Of a stretch of DNA of 64,000 nt, positions 19,047 to 27,771 are shown in pieces. Location: positions 1-64,000 of the forward strand of contig LJCW01000186.1 in assembly GCA_001298555.1 (NCBI GenBank). Reading direction: 5' to 3'. Positions within the stretch are counted from its first letter, which is position 1, and every line of letters starts with the position of its first letter. A program made the translations under genes and the position numbers. The notes under the pieces were generated by a model. It saw nothing but the letters and a program-made list of their open reading frames with translations, was not told where the DNA came from and searched no databases. Origin of the DNA: Actinobacteria bacterium OV450. Lineage in GTDB: Bacteria; Actinomycetota; Actinomycetes; Streptomycetales; Streptomycetaceae.

Positions 19047-20641
19047 CCCGCCTCACCACCACCGTCGACCCCCACGCCCCCGACCACCTGGCCCACCGCG
19101 CCGCGGCCACCGCCCGCCTCGCCGAGCTGGACGCCGAGCACGCCAAGGCCCTCCTCGGCGGCGGCGAGAAGTACACGGCCCGCCACAAGGACCGCGGCAA
19201 GCTCCTCGCCCGCGAGCGCATCGAGCTGCTCCTCGACCCGGACACCCCGTTCCTGGAACTGTCCCCGCTCGCCGGCTGGGGCAGCGACTACCCCGTCGGC
19301 GCGTCCATGGTCACCGGAATCGGCACGGTCGAGGGCGTCGAGTGCCTGGTCACCGCCAACGACCCCACCGTCCGCGGCGGAGCCTCCAATCCCTGGACGC
19401 TCAAGAAGGCCCTGCGGGCCAACGAGATCGCCCGGCAGAACCACCTGCCCTGCATCAGCCTCGTCGAGTCCGGCGGCGCCGATCTCCCCTCCCAGAAGGA
19501 GATCTTCATCCCGGGCGGCGCGATCTTCCGCGACCTGACCCGGCTCTCCGCCGCCGGCATCCCCACCGTCGCCGTCGTCTTCGGCAACTCCACTGCCGGA
19601 GGTGCGTACATCCCCGGGATGTCCGACCACACCATCATGATCAAGGACCGTTCCAAGGTGTTCCTCGGCGGTCCGCCGCTCGTCAAGATGGCCACCGGCG
19701 AGGAGAGCGACGACGAGTCCCTCGGCGGAGCCGACATGCACGCCCGCACCTCCGGACTCGCCGACTACTACGCCCTCGACGAGCACGACGCGATCCGCCA
19801 GGCCCGCCGGGTCGTGGCCCGCCTCAACCACCGCCGGGCCCACCCGGCACCGCCCCGGGCCGAGGAACCGGCGTACGACCCGGAGGAACTCCTCGGCATC
19901 GTCCCCGCCGACCTCAAGACCCCCTTCGACCCCCGCGAGGTCATCGCCCGCATCGTCGACGGCTCCGACTTCGACGAGTTCAAGCCCCTCTACGGCACCA
20001 GCCTGGTCACCGGCTGGGCCACCCTGCACGGATACCCGGTCGGCATCCTCGCCAACGCCCAGGGCGTGCTGTTCAGCGCCGAATCGCAGAAGGCCGCCCA
20101 GTTCATCCAGCTGGCCAACCAGCGCGACATCCCGCTGCTCTTCCTCCACAACACCACCGGCTACATGGTCGGCAAGGAGTACGAGCAGGGCGGCATCATC
20201 AAGCACGGCTCGATGATGATCAACGCGGTCTCCAACTCCCGCGTCCCCCACCTGTCCGTCCTCATCGGCGCCAGCTACGGGGCCGGCCACTACGGCATGT
20301 GCGGCCGCGCATACGAGCCCCGGTTCCTCTTCGCCTGGCCCAGCGCCAAGTCCGCCGTCATGGGCCCCCAGCAGCTCGCCGGGGTCCTGTCCATCGTGGC
20401 CCGCCAGTCCGCCGCCGCGAAGGGACAGCCGTACGACGACGAGGCCGACGCCGGGATGCGCGCCTTCGTCGAGGCGCAGATCGAGTCCGAGTCCCTGCCG
20501 ATGTTCCTGTCCGGGCGGCTGTACGACGACGGGGTCATCGACCCGCGCGACACCCGTACCGTCCTCGGCCTGTGCCTGTCGGCCGTCCACAACGCCCCCG
20601 TCGAGGGCGCCCGCGGCGGCTTCGGCGTCTTCCGGATGTGA
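19043..20641 (+). CDS. acyl-CoA carboxylase beta (carboxyltransferase) subunit
   Basis: A 532-residue carboxyltransferase subunit of a biotin-dependent acyl-CoA carboxylase. It closely resembles methylcrotonyl-/geranyl-CoA carboxylase beta chains. Landmarks are GGGEKYTARHKDRGKLLARE, the N-domain crotonase fold with GNSTAGGAYIPGMSD, and the C-domain GASYGAGHYGMCGRAYEPRF. It transfers carboxyl from biotin on the alpha subunit to the acyl-CoA. The neighbours (AtuA-like, dehydrogenase, hydratase) favour a branched or terpenoid-derived enoyl-CoA over acetyl- or propionyl-CoA. The ATG overlaps the upstream stop (ATGA). Confidence 0.93.
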   Translation: MTRLTTTVDPHAPDHLAHRAAATARLAELDAEHAKALLGGGEKYTARHKDRGKLLARERIELLLDPDTPFLELSPLAGWGSDYPVGASMVTGIGTVEGVECLVTANDPTVRGGASNPWTLKKALRANEIARQNHLPCISLVESGGADLPSQKEIFIPGGAIFRDLTRLSAAGIPTVAVVFGNSTAGGAYIPGMSDHTIMIKDRSKVFLGGPPLVKMATGEESDDESLGGADMHARTSGLADYYALDEHDAIRQARRVVARLNHRRAHPAPPRAEEPAYDPEELLGIVPADLKTPFDPREVIARIVDGSDFDEFKPLYGTSLVTGWATLHGYPVGILANAQGVLFSAESQKAAQFIQLANQRDIPLLFLHNTTGYMVGKEYEQGGIIKHGSMMINAVSNSRVPHLSVLIGASYGAGHYGMCGRAYEPRFLFAWPSAKSAVMGPQQLAGVLSIVARQSAAAKGQPYDDEADAGMRAFVEAQIESESLPMFLSGRLYDDGVIDPRDTRTVLGLCLSAVHNAPVEGARGGFGVFRM

Positions 20642-20649
20642 GCCCGCAC

Positions 20650-22596
20650 ATGACGAACCTGACCTCCCTCCTGGTCGCCAACCGCGGCGAGATCGCGGTC
20701 CGCGTCTTCCGTACCGCCCGCGCCCTGGGCCTGGCCACCGTCGCCGTCCACTCCGACCCCGACGCCGATGCCCTGCACGTACGCGAGGCCGACGCGGCCG
20801 TGCGCCTCCCCGGCGCCGCCCCCGCCGACACCTACCTGCGCGGCGACCTCGTCATCGCGGCCGCCCTCGCCGCCGGCGCGGACGCCGTCCACCCCGGCTA
20901 CGGATTCCTCTCCGAGAACGCCGGCTTCGCCCGCGACGTCGCCGCCGCCGGACTCACCTGGATCGGCCCGCCGCCCGAGGCCATCGAGGCCATGGCCTCC
21001 AAGACCCGGGCCAAGGAACTGATGCGCGCCGCCGGGGTCCCGCTCCTCGACCCCGTCGACCCGGCCTCCGCCACCGCCGCCGACCTGCCCCTCCTCCTCA
21101 AGGCCGCCGCGGGCGGGGGCGGGCGGGGCATGCGCGTCGTACGGGACCTCGACGCCCTCAAGGAGTCCCTCGACGCCGCCTCCGCCGAAGCCGCCTCCGC
21201 CTTCGGCGACGGCGAGGTCTTCGCCGAGCCCTACGTCGAGCGCGGCCGGCACGTCGAGGTCCAGATCCTCGCCGACTCCCACGGCACGGTCTGGGCACTC
21301 GGCACCCGCGACTGCTCCCTCCAGCGCCGCCACCAGAAGGTCATCGAGGAGGCCCCGGCGCCGGCCCTCCCCGAGACCCTGCGCACCGCCCTCCACGAGG
21401 CCGCCGTGGCCGCCGCCCGCGCGGTCTCCTACCAGGGCGCGGGCACCGTCGAGTTCCTCGTCGCCGCCGACGGACGCCCGTACTTCCTGGAGATGAACAC
21501 CCGACTCCAGGTGGAACACCCCGTCACCGAGGCCGTCTTCGGGCTCGACCTCGTCGCCCTGCAACTGCGCATCGCCGAGGGCGCGGCGCTGCCGCTGACG
21601 CCCCCCGAGCCCGCCGGCCACGCCGTCGAGGCCCGTCTGTACGCCGAGGACCCCGCCCAGGACTGGCGTCCGCAGACCGGAGTCCTGCACACCCTCGCCG
21701 TCCCCGGCGAGGTCCGCGTGGACACCGGCTTCGCCGACGGGGACACGGTCGGCGTCCACTACGACCCGATGCTCGCCAAGGTCGTGGCCCACGCCCCCAC
21801 CCGGGCCGAGGCCGTCCGCGCCCTCGCCCACGCCCTGGCCGGAGCCCGCATCCACGGCCTGGCCACCAACCGCGAACTCCTCGTACGCTCCCTGCGGCAC
21901 CCGGAGTTCGCCGAGGCGCGGCTCGACACGGGGTTCTACGAACGCCACCTCGGGTCCCTCACCGAAGGCGGCCCGGACGCCACCCTGGCCGCGGCCGCCG
22001 CCGTCGCCGCGGACGCCGCACCGGCCCCCGGCGCCCCGCTCGCCACCCGCCTCGGCGGCTGGCGCAACCTCCGTTCCCAGCCGCAGACCCGCCGCTACAG
22101 CGCGGCCGGCACCGAGTACGAGGTCCGCTACCGGCCCGCCCGCAGCGGCCCCCCGGAGCTCGTGGACCACCCCGGCGTGCGAGTCCTGGCCGCGGAACCC
22201 GAGCGCGTCACCCTCGAAGTCGAGGGCGTCCGCCGGATGTTCCACGTGAAACGCAAATCGAACACCGAGGGTGGGCCGGCCGAGACGTACGTCGACTCCC
22301 CGCTCGGCGCGCACACCCTCACCCCCGTCCCCCGGTTCGCCGATCCCCAGGACCGCACCGAACCCGGCTCTCTGCTCGCCCCCATGCCCGGCACCGTCGT
22401 CCGCGTCGCCGAGGGCCTGGCCCCCGGCGACGCCGTCACCGCCGGGCAGCCCCTGCTCTGGCTGGAGGCCATGAAGATGGAGCACCGCATCGTCTCGCCC
22501 GCCTCCGGCACGCTCACCGCGCTCCACGCCACCCTCGGCCACCAGGTCGAGTTCGGCGCCCTGCTCGCCGTAGTCCAGGAGGAAACGCCCGCATGA
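20650..22596 (+). CDS. acyl-CoA carboxylase alpha (biotin carboxylase/BCCP) subunit
   Basis: A 648-residue alpha chain. Biotin carboxylase N domain (LLVANRGEIAVRVFRTAR), ATP-grasp domain with the glycine loop AAAGGGGRGMRVV and the EMNTRLQVEHPVTE block, biotin carboxylase C domain, then a C-terminal biotinyl domain with EAMKMEH, biotinylated at K609. It carboxylates biotin with ATP and bicarbonate for the adjacent beta chain. I use the ATG at 20650; an in-frame GTG at 20638 overlapping the beta stop (GTGA) is equally possible. The 3' end overlaps the dehydrogenase start by ATGA. Confidence 0.93.
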   Translation: MTNLTSLLVANRGEIAVRVFRTARALGLATVAVHSDPDADALHVREADAAVRLPGAAPADTYLRGDLVIAAALAAGADAVHPGYGFLSENAGFARDVAAAGLTWIGPPPEAIEAMASKTRAKELMRAAGVPLLDPVDPASATAADLPLLLKAAAGGGGRGMRVVRDLDALKESLDAASAEAASAFGDGEVFAEPYVERGRHVEVQILADSHGTVWALGTRDCSLQRRHQKVIEEAPAPALPETLRTALHEAAVAAARAVSYQGAGTVEFLVAADGRPYFLEMNTRLQVEHPVTEAVFGLDLVALQLRIAEGAALPLTPPEPAGHAVEARLYAEDPAQDWRPQTGVLHTLAVPGEVRVDTGFADGDTVGVHYDPMLAKVVAHAPTRAEAVRALAHALAGARIHGLATNRELLVRSLRHPEFAEARLDTGFYERHLGSLTEGGPDATLAAAAAVAADAAPAPGAPLATRLGGWRNLRSQPQTRRYSAAGTEYEVRYRPARSGPPELVDHPGVRVLAAEPERVTLEVEGVRRMFHVKRKSNTEGGPAETYVDSPLGAHTLTPVPRFADPQDRTEPGSLLAPMPGTVVRVAEGLAPGDAVTAGQPLLWLEAMKMEHRIVSPASGTLTALHATLGHQVEFGALLAVVQEETPA

Positions 22597-23753
22597 GCTC
22601 CGTCGTCGAAACCGAAGAGCACAAGGCCCTGCGCGCCGCCGTCGCCGCCCTCGGGCAGCGCTACGGGCGCGACTACCTCGCCCGCGTCGCCCGGGAGGGC
22701 GGCCACCCCGACGAGCTGTGGGCCGATGCCGCCAAGCTCGGCTACCTCGGGGTCAACCTCCCCGAGGAGTACGGCGGCGGAGGCGGCGGCATCGCCGAAC
22801 TCTCCATCGTCCTCGAAGAACTGGGCGCCGCCGGCTGCCCCCTGCTGATGATGGTCGTCTCGCCCGCCATCTGCGGCACGGTCATCTCCCGCTTCGGCAC
22901 CGAGGCCCAGAAGCGGGCCTGGCTCCCCGGACTCGCGGACGGCAGCCGCACCATGGCCTTCGGCATCACCGAACCCGATGCCGGCTCCAACTCCCACCGC
23001 ATCACCACCACCGCCCGCCGCGACGGGGACGACTGGGTCCTGACCGGGCGCAAGGTCTTCATCTCCGGCGTGGACATCGCCGACGCCACCCTCATCGTCG
23101 GCCGCACCGAAGACGCGCGCACCGGCAGCCTCAAGCCCTGCCTGTTCATCGTGCCGCGCGACACCCCGGGCTTCTCCCGCTCCGCCATAGAGATGGAACT
23201 CCAGGCGGCGGAGAAGCAGTTCGAACTCGCCCTGGACGAGGTCCGCCTGCCCGCGGACGCGCTCGTAGGCGACGAGGACGCCGGCCTCCTCCAGCTGTTC
23301 GCCGGCCTCAACCCCGAGCGCATCATGACCGCCGCCTTCGCCATCGGCATGGGCCGCTACGCCCTCGCCAAGGCCGTCGACTACGCGAAGACCCGCCAGG
23401 TCTGGAAGCAGGCGATCGGGGCCCACCAGGCCATCGCCCACCCCCTCGCCGCAGCCCACATCGACCTCGAACTCGCCCGCCTGATGATGCAGAAGGCCGC
23501 CCACCTGTACGACGCGGGCGACGACATGGGCGCCGGTGAGGCCGCGAACATGGCCAAGTACGCCGCCGCGGAGGCCTGCGTGAAGGCGGTGGACCAATCC
23601 GTCCACACCCTCGGAGGCAACGGCCTCACCCGCGAATACGGCCTGGCCGCACTGATCACGGCCTCCCGGGTCTCCCGCATCGCCCCCGTCAGCCGGGAGA
23701 TGATCCTCAACTTCATCTCCCACCAAACCCTGGGCCTCCCCAAGTCCTACTGA
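22593..23753 (+). CDS. acyl-CoA dehydrogenase
   Basis: A 386-residue FAD acyl-CoA dehydrogenase. It shows MAFGITEPDAGSNSHRITTTA (FAD/substrate segment, about 120-140), the beta domain, KTRQVWKQAIGAHQAIAHPLA (helical domain) and the C-terminal HTLGGNGLTREYGLA motif. It would introduce the alpha-beta double bond before carboxylation and hydration, the position held by AtuD or LiuA in the corresponding Pseudomonas pathways. It starts by ATGA overlap with the carboxylase alpha gene. A repeat-rich gap of about 425 bp follows, so the last two genes of the unit may need their own promoter. Confidence 0.9.
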   Translation: MSSVVETEEHKALRAAVAALGQRYGRDYLARVAREGGHPDELWADAAKLGYLGVNLPEEYGGGGGGIAELSIVLEELGAAGCPLLMMVVSPAICGTVISRFGTEAQKRAWLPGLADGSRTMAFGITEPDAGSNSHRITTTARRDGDDWVLTGRKVFISGVDIADATLIVGRTEDARTGSLKPCLFIVPRDTPGFSRSAIEMELQAAEKQFELALDEVRLPADALVGDEDAGLLQLFAGLNPERIMTAAFAIGMGRYALAKAVDYAKTRQVWKQAIGAHQAIAHPLAAAHIDLELARLMMQKAAHLYDAGDDMGAGEAANMAKYAAAEACVKAVDQSVHTLGGNGLTREYGLAALITASRVSRIAPVSREMILNFISHQTLGLPKSY

Positions 23754-24179
23754 CCGCTCCCCACCCAAGGCCGGGGACCGAGCCCCGGCCCGCAGGGGGG
23801 CGGCACCCCGACGAGGCGGCCCCACCCGGCCCCGGCGCCCGAGTTCCCGGCCCAGGGCTCGCCGGAGCCCGGCGCCCGAGCCCCCGGCACGCAGGGGGCG
23901 CGGGACTTCGACGAGGCCGGCCCACCCGGCCCCGGCGTCCGAGCCCCCCGGCTCAGGGCCCACCCGGCCCCGGCGCCCCAGCCCCCGGCCCAGGGCTCGC
24001 CGGGGACGGGGGGCGGTGGTCCGGTGCAGCGGGCGGAACCGGCCGCCGCCCCGGCAACCGGGCATCCGGCCGGACGGGCGGCGCACGGGCGCCGCGCCCC
24101 GGACAATGGGTCGGGCCCTGCCCCCGCCGGCGCCGGCCGGACGATCCGCAGCACCCGCACAACCTCCGGAGGACACCGC
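23754..24179. repeat. GC-rich repeat island inside the operon
   Basis: No credible gene is present. A block of about 45 bp, cccacccggccccggcg... followed by cccggcccagggctcgccgg, occurs at 23821-23865 and again at 23959-24003, exactly 138 bp apart. A third partial copy begins at 23921. The unit gcaggggg...gacgaggc before it is also duplicated (about 23791 and 23889). The copies have diverged by a few bases. Confidence 0.7.
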
Positions 24180-24917
24180 ATGACCCGCCCCGTCGGCGCC
24201 GCGCGAGCGCCCGGCATCACCACCCTCACGCTCGACTCCCCGGCCAACCGCAACGCCCTCTCCGCGGACCTCGTCCGCGACCTGCGCACGGCCCTCGCCG
24301 CGGCGGCGGCGGACCCGGAGGCCCGGGCCATCGTCCTCACCCACTCCGGCACCACGTTCTGCGCCGGCGCCGACCTGAAGTCCCCCTGCGACCCCGCGGA
24401 CTTCCTCGCCCTGCTCCGCGAGATCGCCGAACTGCCCAAGCCGGTCGTGGCGCGCGTCACCGGCCACGTCCGGGCGGGCGGCCTCGGCCTCCTCGGCGTC
24501 TGCGACATCGCCGCCGCCGGCCCGCAGTCCACGTACGCCTTCACCGAGACCCACCTCGGCGTGGTCCCCGCCGTGATCTCCGCCCCGCTGCTCCCACGCC
24601 TGGACCCGCGCGCCGCAGCCCGGTACTTCCTCACCGCCGAGGCCTTCGACGCCGCCGAAGCCGCCCGCATCGGCCTGCTCACCCTCCACGGCGACGACGT
24701 GGACCAGGTCCTCGCGCCCGTGCTCGCAGGGCTGCGCAAGGCGGGGCCGCAAGCCCTCGCCGCCACCAAGGACCTGCTCACCGCCCCCGTCCGGGCCGTC
24801 CTGGCAGCCGACGGCGCCGCGCTCACGGAGCTGTCCGCACACCACTTCGGCTCCGCCGAGGCCCGCGAGGGCATCACCGCCCGCTTCGAACGCCGGGACC
24901 CGGCATGGGCCCTGTGA
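24180..24917 (+). CDS. enoyl-CoA hydratase/isomerase family protein
   Basis: A 245-residue crotonase-fold protein. The oxyanion segments are THSGTTFCAGADLKS and GHVRAGGLGLLGVCDIAAAG, followed by FTETHLGVVPAVISAPLLPR. The residue aligned with Glu164 of rat hydratase is present in FTE, but the Glu144 position is Gly in AGGLGL, a pattern I recall from methylglutaconyl- and isohexenylglutaconyl-CoA hydratases. That suits hydration of a carboxylated enoyl-CoA made by the preceding carboxylase. The ATG has GGAGG nearby and follows the repeat island. GTGA overlap couples it to the TetR gene. Confidence 0.85.
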   Translation: MTRPVGAARAPGITTLTLDSPANRNALSADLVRDLRTALAAAAADPEARAIVLTHSGTTFCAGADLKSPCDPADFLALLREIAELPKPVVARVTGHVRAGGLGLLGVCDIAAAGPQSTYAFTETHLGVVPAVISAPLLPRLDPRAAARYFLTAEAFDAAEAARIGLLTLHGDDVDQVLAPVLAGLRKAGPQALAATKDLLTAPVRAVLAADGAALTELSAHHFGSAEAREGITARFERRDPAWAL

Positions 24918-25540
24918 CCGACGCCCGGCCCGCGCACGACGCCGGGCGCCCGCACGACGCCCCGCCCGGGCCCAAGCAGGCCCGCAGCCGCGTCACGCGC
25001 CGCCACCTCCTGGAGGCGGCTGTCGCCTGCCTCGCCGAACAGGGCTGGGCCGGCTCCACCGTCGCCGTCGTCGCCGAACGCGCGGGAGTCTCCCGCGGCG
25101 CCGCCCAGTACCACTTCCCGACGCGCGAGGACCTGTTCACCGCCGCCGTCGCCTACGTCTCCGAGGAACGCTCCGCGGCCCTGCGCGACCTCTTCCACGC
25201 CGGACCCGCCGCCCGCCCCGCCGTCGTCGAAGCCCTCGTCGACCTCTACACCGGGGCCCTCTTCCGCGCCGCCCTCCAGCTGTGGGTCGCCGCCTCCAAC
25301 GAGGAGCAGTTGCGCCCCCAGGTCACCGAACTGGAGGCCCGCGTGGGCCGCGAGACCCACCGCATCGCCGTGGAACTCCTCGGCGCGGACGAGTCCGTCC
25401 CGGGCGTACGGGAAACCGTGCAGGGCCTCCTGGACATGGCCCGCGGCCTCGGTCTGGCCAACGTCCTCACCGACGACACGGCCCGCCGCGCCCGCGTGGT
25501 CGCCCAGTGGTCCCGGATCCTGGACGCCACGCTCGGCTGA
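24914..25540 (+). CDS. TetR/AcrR family regulator of the operon
   Basis: A 208-residue repressor. The helix-turn-helix (about residues 30-75) reads AGSTVAVVAERAGVSRGAAQYHFPTREDLF, with the Tyr-His-Phe signature of the TetR recognition helix; the rest is the all-alpha ligand domain. GTG 24914 overlaps the crotonase stop (GTGA); an ATG at 24905 is an alternative. Being the last gene of the catabolic unit, it most likely represses that unit in response to a CoA thioester. The palindrome at 16414-16425 is the obvious candidate site. Confidence 0.88.
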   Translation: MTDARPAHDAGRPHDAPPGPKQARSRVTRRHLLEAAVACLAEQGWAGSTVAVVAERAGVSRGAAQYHFPTREDLFTAAVAYVSEERSAALRDLFHAGPAARPAVVEALVDLYTGALFRAALQLWVAASNEEQLRPQVTELEARVGRETHRIAVELLGADESVPGVRETVQGLLDMARGLGLANVLTDDTARRARVVAQWSRILDATLG

Positions 25541-25554
25541 ACCCGAACACGCCG

Positions 25555-25596
25555 AGGGCGCCGCACCCGTACGCACGCGACGGGATGCGGCGCCCT
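25555..25596. terminator. bidirectional hairpin terminator
   Basis: AGGGCGCCGCA (25555-25565) pairs perfectly with TGCGGCGCCCT (25586-25596); the inner cccgt/acggg arms can extend the stem. It lies between the convergent TetR and citrate synthase genes. Confidence 0.7.
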
Positions 25597-25616
25597 GAGG
25601 CGGATGCGACGGACGG

Positions 25617-26723
25617 TCAGGCCGTGTCGGCGATGTCGGCGTACCCCTCGATCTCCTGCGGGTTGCGCCGGCCCGGGCCGATGTAGCGGGCCGACGGACG
25701 CACCAGGCGTCCCGTGCGCTTCTGCTCCAGGATGTGCGCCGACCAGCCGGCCGTCCGGGCACAGGTGAACATCGAGGTGAACATGTGCGCCGGGACCTCC
25801 GCGAAGTCCAGCATGATCGCGGCCCAGAACTCCACGTTCGTCGCGAGCACCCGGTCGGGGCGGCGCGCGTGCAGCTCCTCCAGCGCGGCCTTCTCCAGCG
25901 CGGCGGCCACCTCGTAGCGCGGCGCGTCCAGCTCCTTGGCGGTGCGCCGCAGCACGCGGGCGCGCGGGTCCTCGGCCCGGTACACGCGGTGCCCGAAGCC
26001 CATCAGCCGCTCGCCCTTGTCGAGGGCCTTCTTCACGTACGCCACCGCGTCCCCGGTGCGCTCGATCTCCTCGATCATGCCGAGGACGCGGGACGGCGCG
26101 CCGCCGTGCAGCGGCCCGGACATGGCGCCGACGGCACCGGACAGCGCCGCGGCCACGTCCGCACCGGTCGAGGCGATCACGCGCGCGGTGAACGTCGAGG
26201 CGTTCATCCCGTGTTCGGCGGCCGACGTCCAGTACGCGTCGACGGCCTTGACGTGCTTGGGGTCCGGCTCGCCCCGCCAGCGGATCATGAACCGCTCGAC
26301 CACGGACTCGGCCTTGTCGATCTCGCTCTGCGGCACCATCGGCCGGCCCTGTCCGCGCGCGGACTGGGCGACGTACGACAGCGCCATCACGGCGGCGCGC
26401 GCGAGGTTGTCGCGGGCGGTCCGCTCGTCGATGTCGAGCAGCGGTTTCAGACCCCACACGGGGGCGAGCATCGCGAGGGCGGACTGCACGTCGACCCGGA
26501 TGTCACCGGAGTGGACCGGGATCGGGAACGGCTCGGCGGCGGGCAGACCCGGGTTGAACGCCCCGTCGACCAGCAGGCCCCAGACGTTTCCGAACGAGAC
26601 GTGCCCGACGAGATCCTCGATGTCGACCCCGCGGTAGCGGAGCGATCCGCCTTCCTTATCCGGTTCGGCGATCTCGGTCTCGAACGCGACGACCCCTTCG
26701 AGCCCGGGTACGAAGTCGGACAT
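25617..26723 (-). CDS. citrate synthase (type I, short actinobacterial form)
   Basis: A 368-residue citrate synthase condensing oxaloacetate and acetyl-CoA. Catalytic blocks are visible: SGPLHGGAPSRV (first catalytic His, about 210), GFGHRVYRAEDPRA (second His, about 250) and the ATNVEFWAAIMLDFA region that carries the active-site Asp. It is shorter than the main ~430-residue enzyme, as is the second citrate synthase of Streptomyces, and could also act as a 2-methylcitrate synthase. ATG 26723; divergent from pdxH. Confidence 0.9.
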   Translation of the reverse strand: MSDFVPGLEGVVAFETEIAEPDKEGGSLRYRGVDIEDLVGHVSFGNVWGLLVDGAFNPGLPAAEPFPIPVHSGDIRVDVQSALAMLAPVWGLKPLLDIDERTARDNLARAAVMALSYVAQSARGQGRPMVPQSEIDKAESVVERFMIRWRGEPDPKHVKAVDAYWTSAAEHGMNASTFTARVIASTGADVAAALSGAVGAMSGPLHGGAPSRVLGMIEEIERTGDAVAYVKKALDKGERLMGFGHRVYRAEDPRARVLRRTAKELDAPRYEVAAALEKAALEELHARRPDRVLATNVEFWAAIMLDFAEVPAHMFTSMFTCARTAGWSAHILEQKRTGRLVRPSARYIGPGRRNPQEIEGYADIADTA

Positions 26724-26931
26724 CAGGCGGCTCCTCAGATAGTGCGAACACGCGCGGCTCCCGGCGTGACTCGCGGTCCGGCGCGGTCATCCCCGTTGAT
26801 GCCCGGCACGGCCGTCGGTCACCCGTGTGGGGACCTCCGGACCGGCCCCAAGATTTTGGCGGCTGCGGATGCCAGGCGGAAGCGTGACATACGGCACACT
26901 GCCGCAAGCACTCCTGCGGCAGGATGACCGT

Positions 26932-27585
26932 GTGACCGACCAGGACATTGACCCCGCCACGATGCGCAAGCAGTACCGCTCGGAGATCGTCCTCGAGGCG
27001 AGCCTCGCCGAGGACCCCATGCGGCAGTTCGCCGAGTGGTTCCAGCAGGCCGCCGACTCGCACCTCTTCGAACCGAACGCGATGGTCGTCTCGACGGCGA
27101 CTCCCGACGGCCGCCCCAGTTCCCGCACCGTGCTGCTGAAGCAGTTCGACGAGCGGGGCTTCGTCTTCTACACGAACTACGGCTCCCGCAAGGGCCACGA
27201 GATCGACGCGAACCCGCACGTCGCCCTGCTCTTCCCCTGGCATCCCATCGCCCGCCAGGTCATCGTCACCGGCACCGCCGCCCGGATCGGCCGCGACGAG
27301 ACGGCGGCGTACTTCCGCTCGCGCCCGCACGGCTCCCAGCTGGGTGCCTGGGCGAGCGAGCAGTCCCGTGTGATCGCCTCCCGCGAGGAACTCGACCGCC
27401 GCTACGCGGAACTCGCGGAGCGCTACCCCGAGGGCGAGCAGGTCCCGGTCCCGCCCGAGTGGGGCGGCATCCGGATCGTTCCCGACGGCATGGAGTTCTG
27501 GCAGGGGCACGAAAACCGCCTCCACGACCGCCTGCGGTACGTCCTGGAGGGCGGAAAGTGGCGCCTGGAGCGCCTCTGCCCGTAG
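26932..27585 (+). CDS. pdxH: pyridoxamine 5'-phosphate oxidase
   Basis: A 217-residue FMN enzyme oxidising pyridoxamine/pyridoxine 5'-phosphate to pyridoxal 5'-phosphate. The family pattern is complete: [19 protein letters not shown] and SRKGHEI (FMN site), [16 protein letters not shown], and the C-terminal [14 protein letters not shown] signature. GTG 26932 follows AGGA by a suitable gap. It is divergent from citrate synthase with about 200 bp between. A branched 14-bp stem structure begins 15 nt after the stop. Confidence 0.95.
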   Translation: MTDQDIDPATMRKQYRSEIVLEASLAEDPMRQFAEWFQQAADSHLFEPNAMVVSTATPDGRPSSRTVLLKQFDERGFVFYTNYGSRKGHEIDANPHVALLFPWHPIARQVIVTGTAARIGRDETAAYFRSRPHGSQLGAWASEQSRVIASREELDRRYAELAERYPEGEQVPVPPEWGGIRIVPDGMEFWQGHENRLHDRLRYVLEGGKWRLERLCP

Positions 27586-27599
27586 CGGAGAACGCAGAC

Positions 27600-27669
27600 G
27601 ACCCGCGAGCTCGGGTTTCTCTCCTGCAGTGAGAGAAGCCGGCCGGACGTACCGGCGAGCTCGCGGGTC
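27600..27669. terminator. three-way-junction hairpin after pdxH
   Basis: The outer stem GACCCGCGAGCTCG (27600-27613) with CGAGCTCGCGGGTC (27656-27669) is a perfect 14 bp. Inside it, TTCTCTC/GAGAGAA (27617-27623 with 27631-27637) forms a second hairpin and CCGG/CCGG a third, giving a branched cruciform. It may terminate pdxH, or be a structured end of the adjoining IscB element. Confidence 0.5.
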
Positions 27670-27688
27670 GGGTGACTGCTTGGGATTG

Positions 27689-27740
27689 GCCGACACTGAG
27701 TCGGCTACGCACTGCTGCGTGGACGACGGGCGTCAGCCCG
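27689..27740. other. tandem small hairpins
   Basis: Three hairpins in a row: GCCGAC/GTCGGC (27689-27705, 5-nt loop), ACGCA/TGCGT (27707-27720, 4-nt loop) and CGGGC/GCCCG (27727-27740, 4-nt loop). They could be subterminal palindromes of an IS200/IS605-like right end or part of a structured transcript; neither is proven. Confidence 0.4.
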
Positions 27741-27771
27741 CAGCCACCTCACGCGTCCGGAGTTCATACAT
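27733..27771 (-). CDS. possible 12-codon mini-ORF (MYELRTREVAAG) with very strong ribosome site
   Basis: On the minus strand AAAGGAGGTGATC (27790-27778) is fully complementary to the 3' end of 16S rRNA. The ATG at 27771 lies 11 nt beyond the GGAGG core, and the stop comes after 12 codons. The ORF overlaps the last codons of the IscB frame. Such a site is unusually strong for Streptomyces. An alternative ATG at 27767, in ATGA overlap with the IscB stop, would give a 20-codon ORF. It could be a leader peptide, a remnant of a lost gene or chance; no function is claimed. Confidence 0.3.
   Translation of the reverse strand: MYELRTREVAAG

Noticed and set aside
23821..24003. Regular repeats considered as a CRISPR array
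   Set aside because: Only two full copies and one partial copy, spacings of 100 and 38 bp, GC-rich spacers that are themselves repetitive, and no cas genes.
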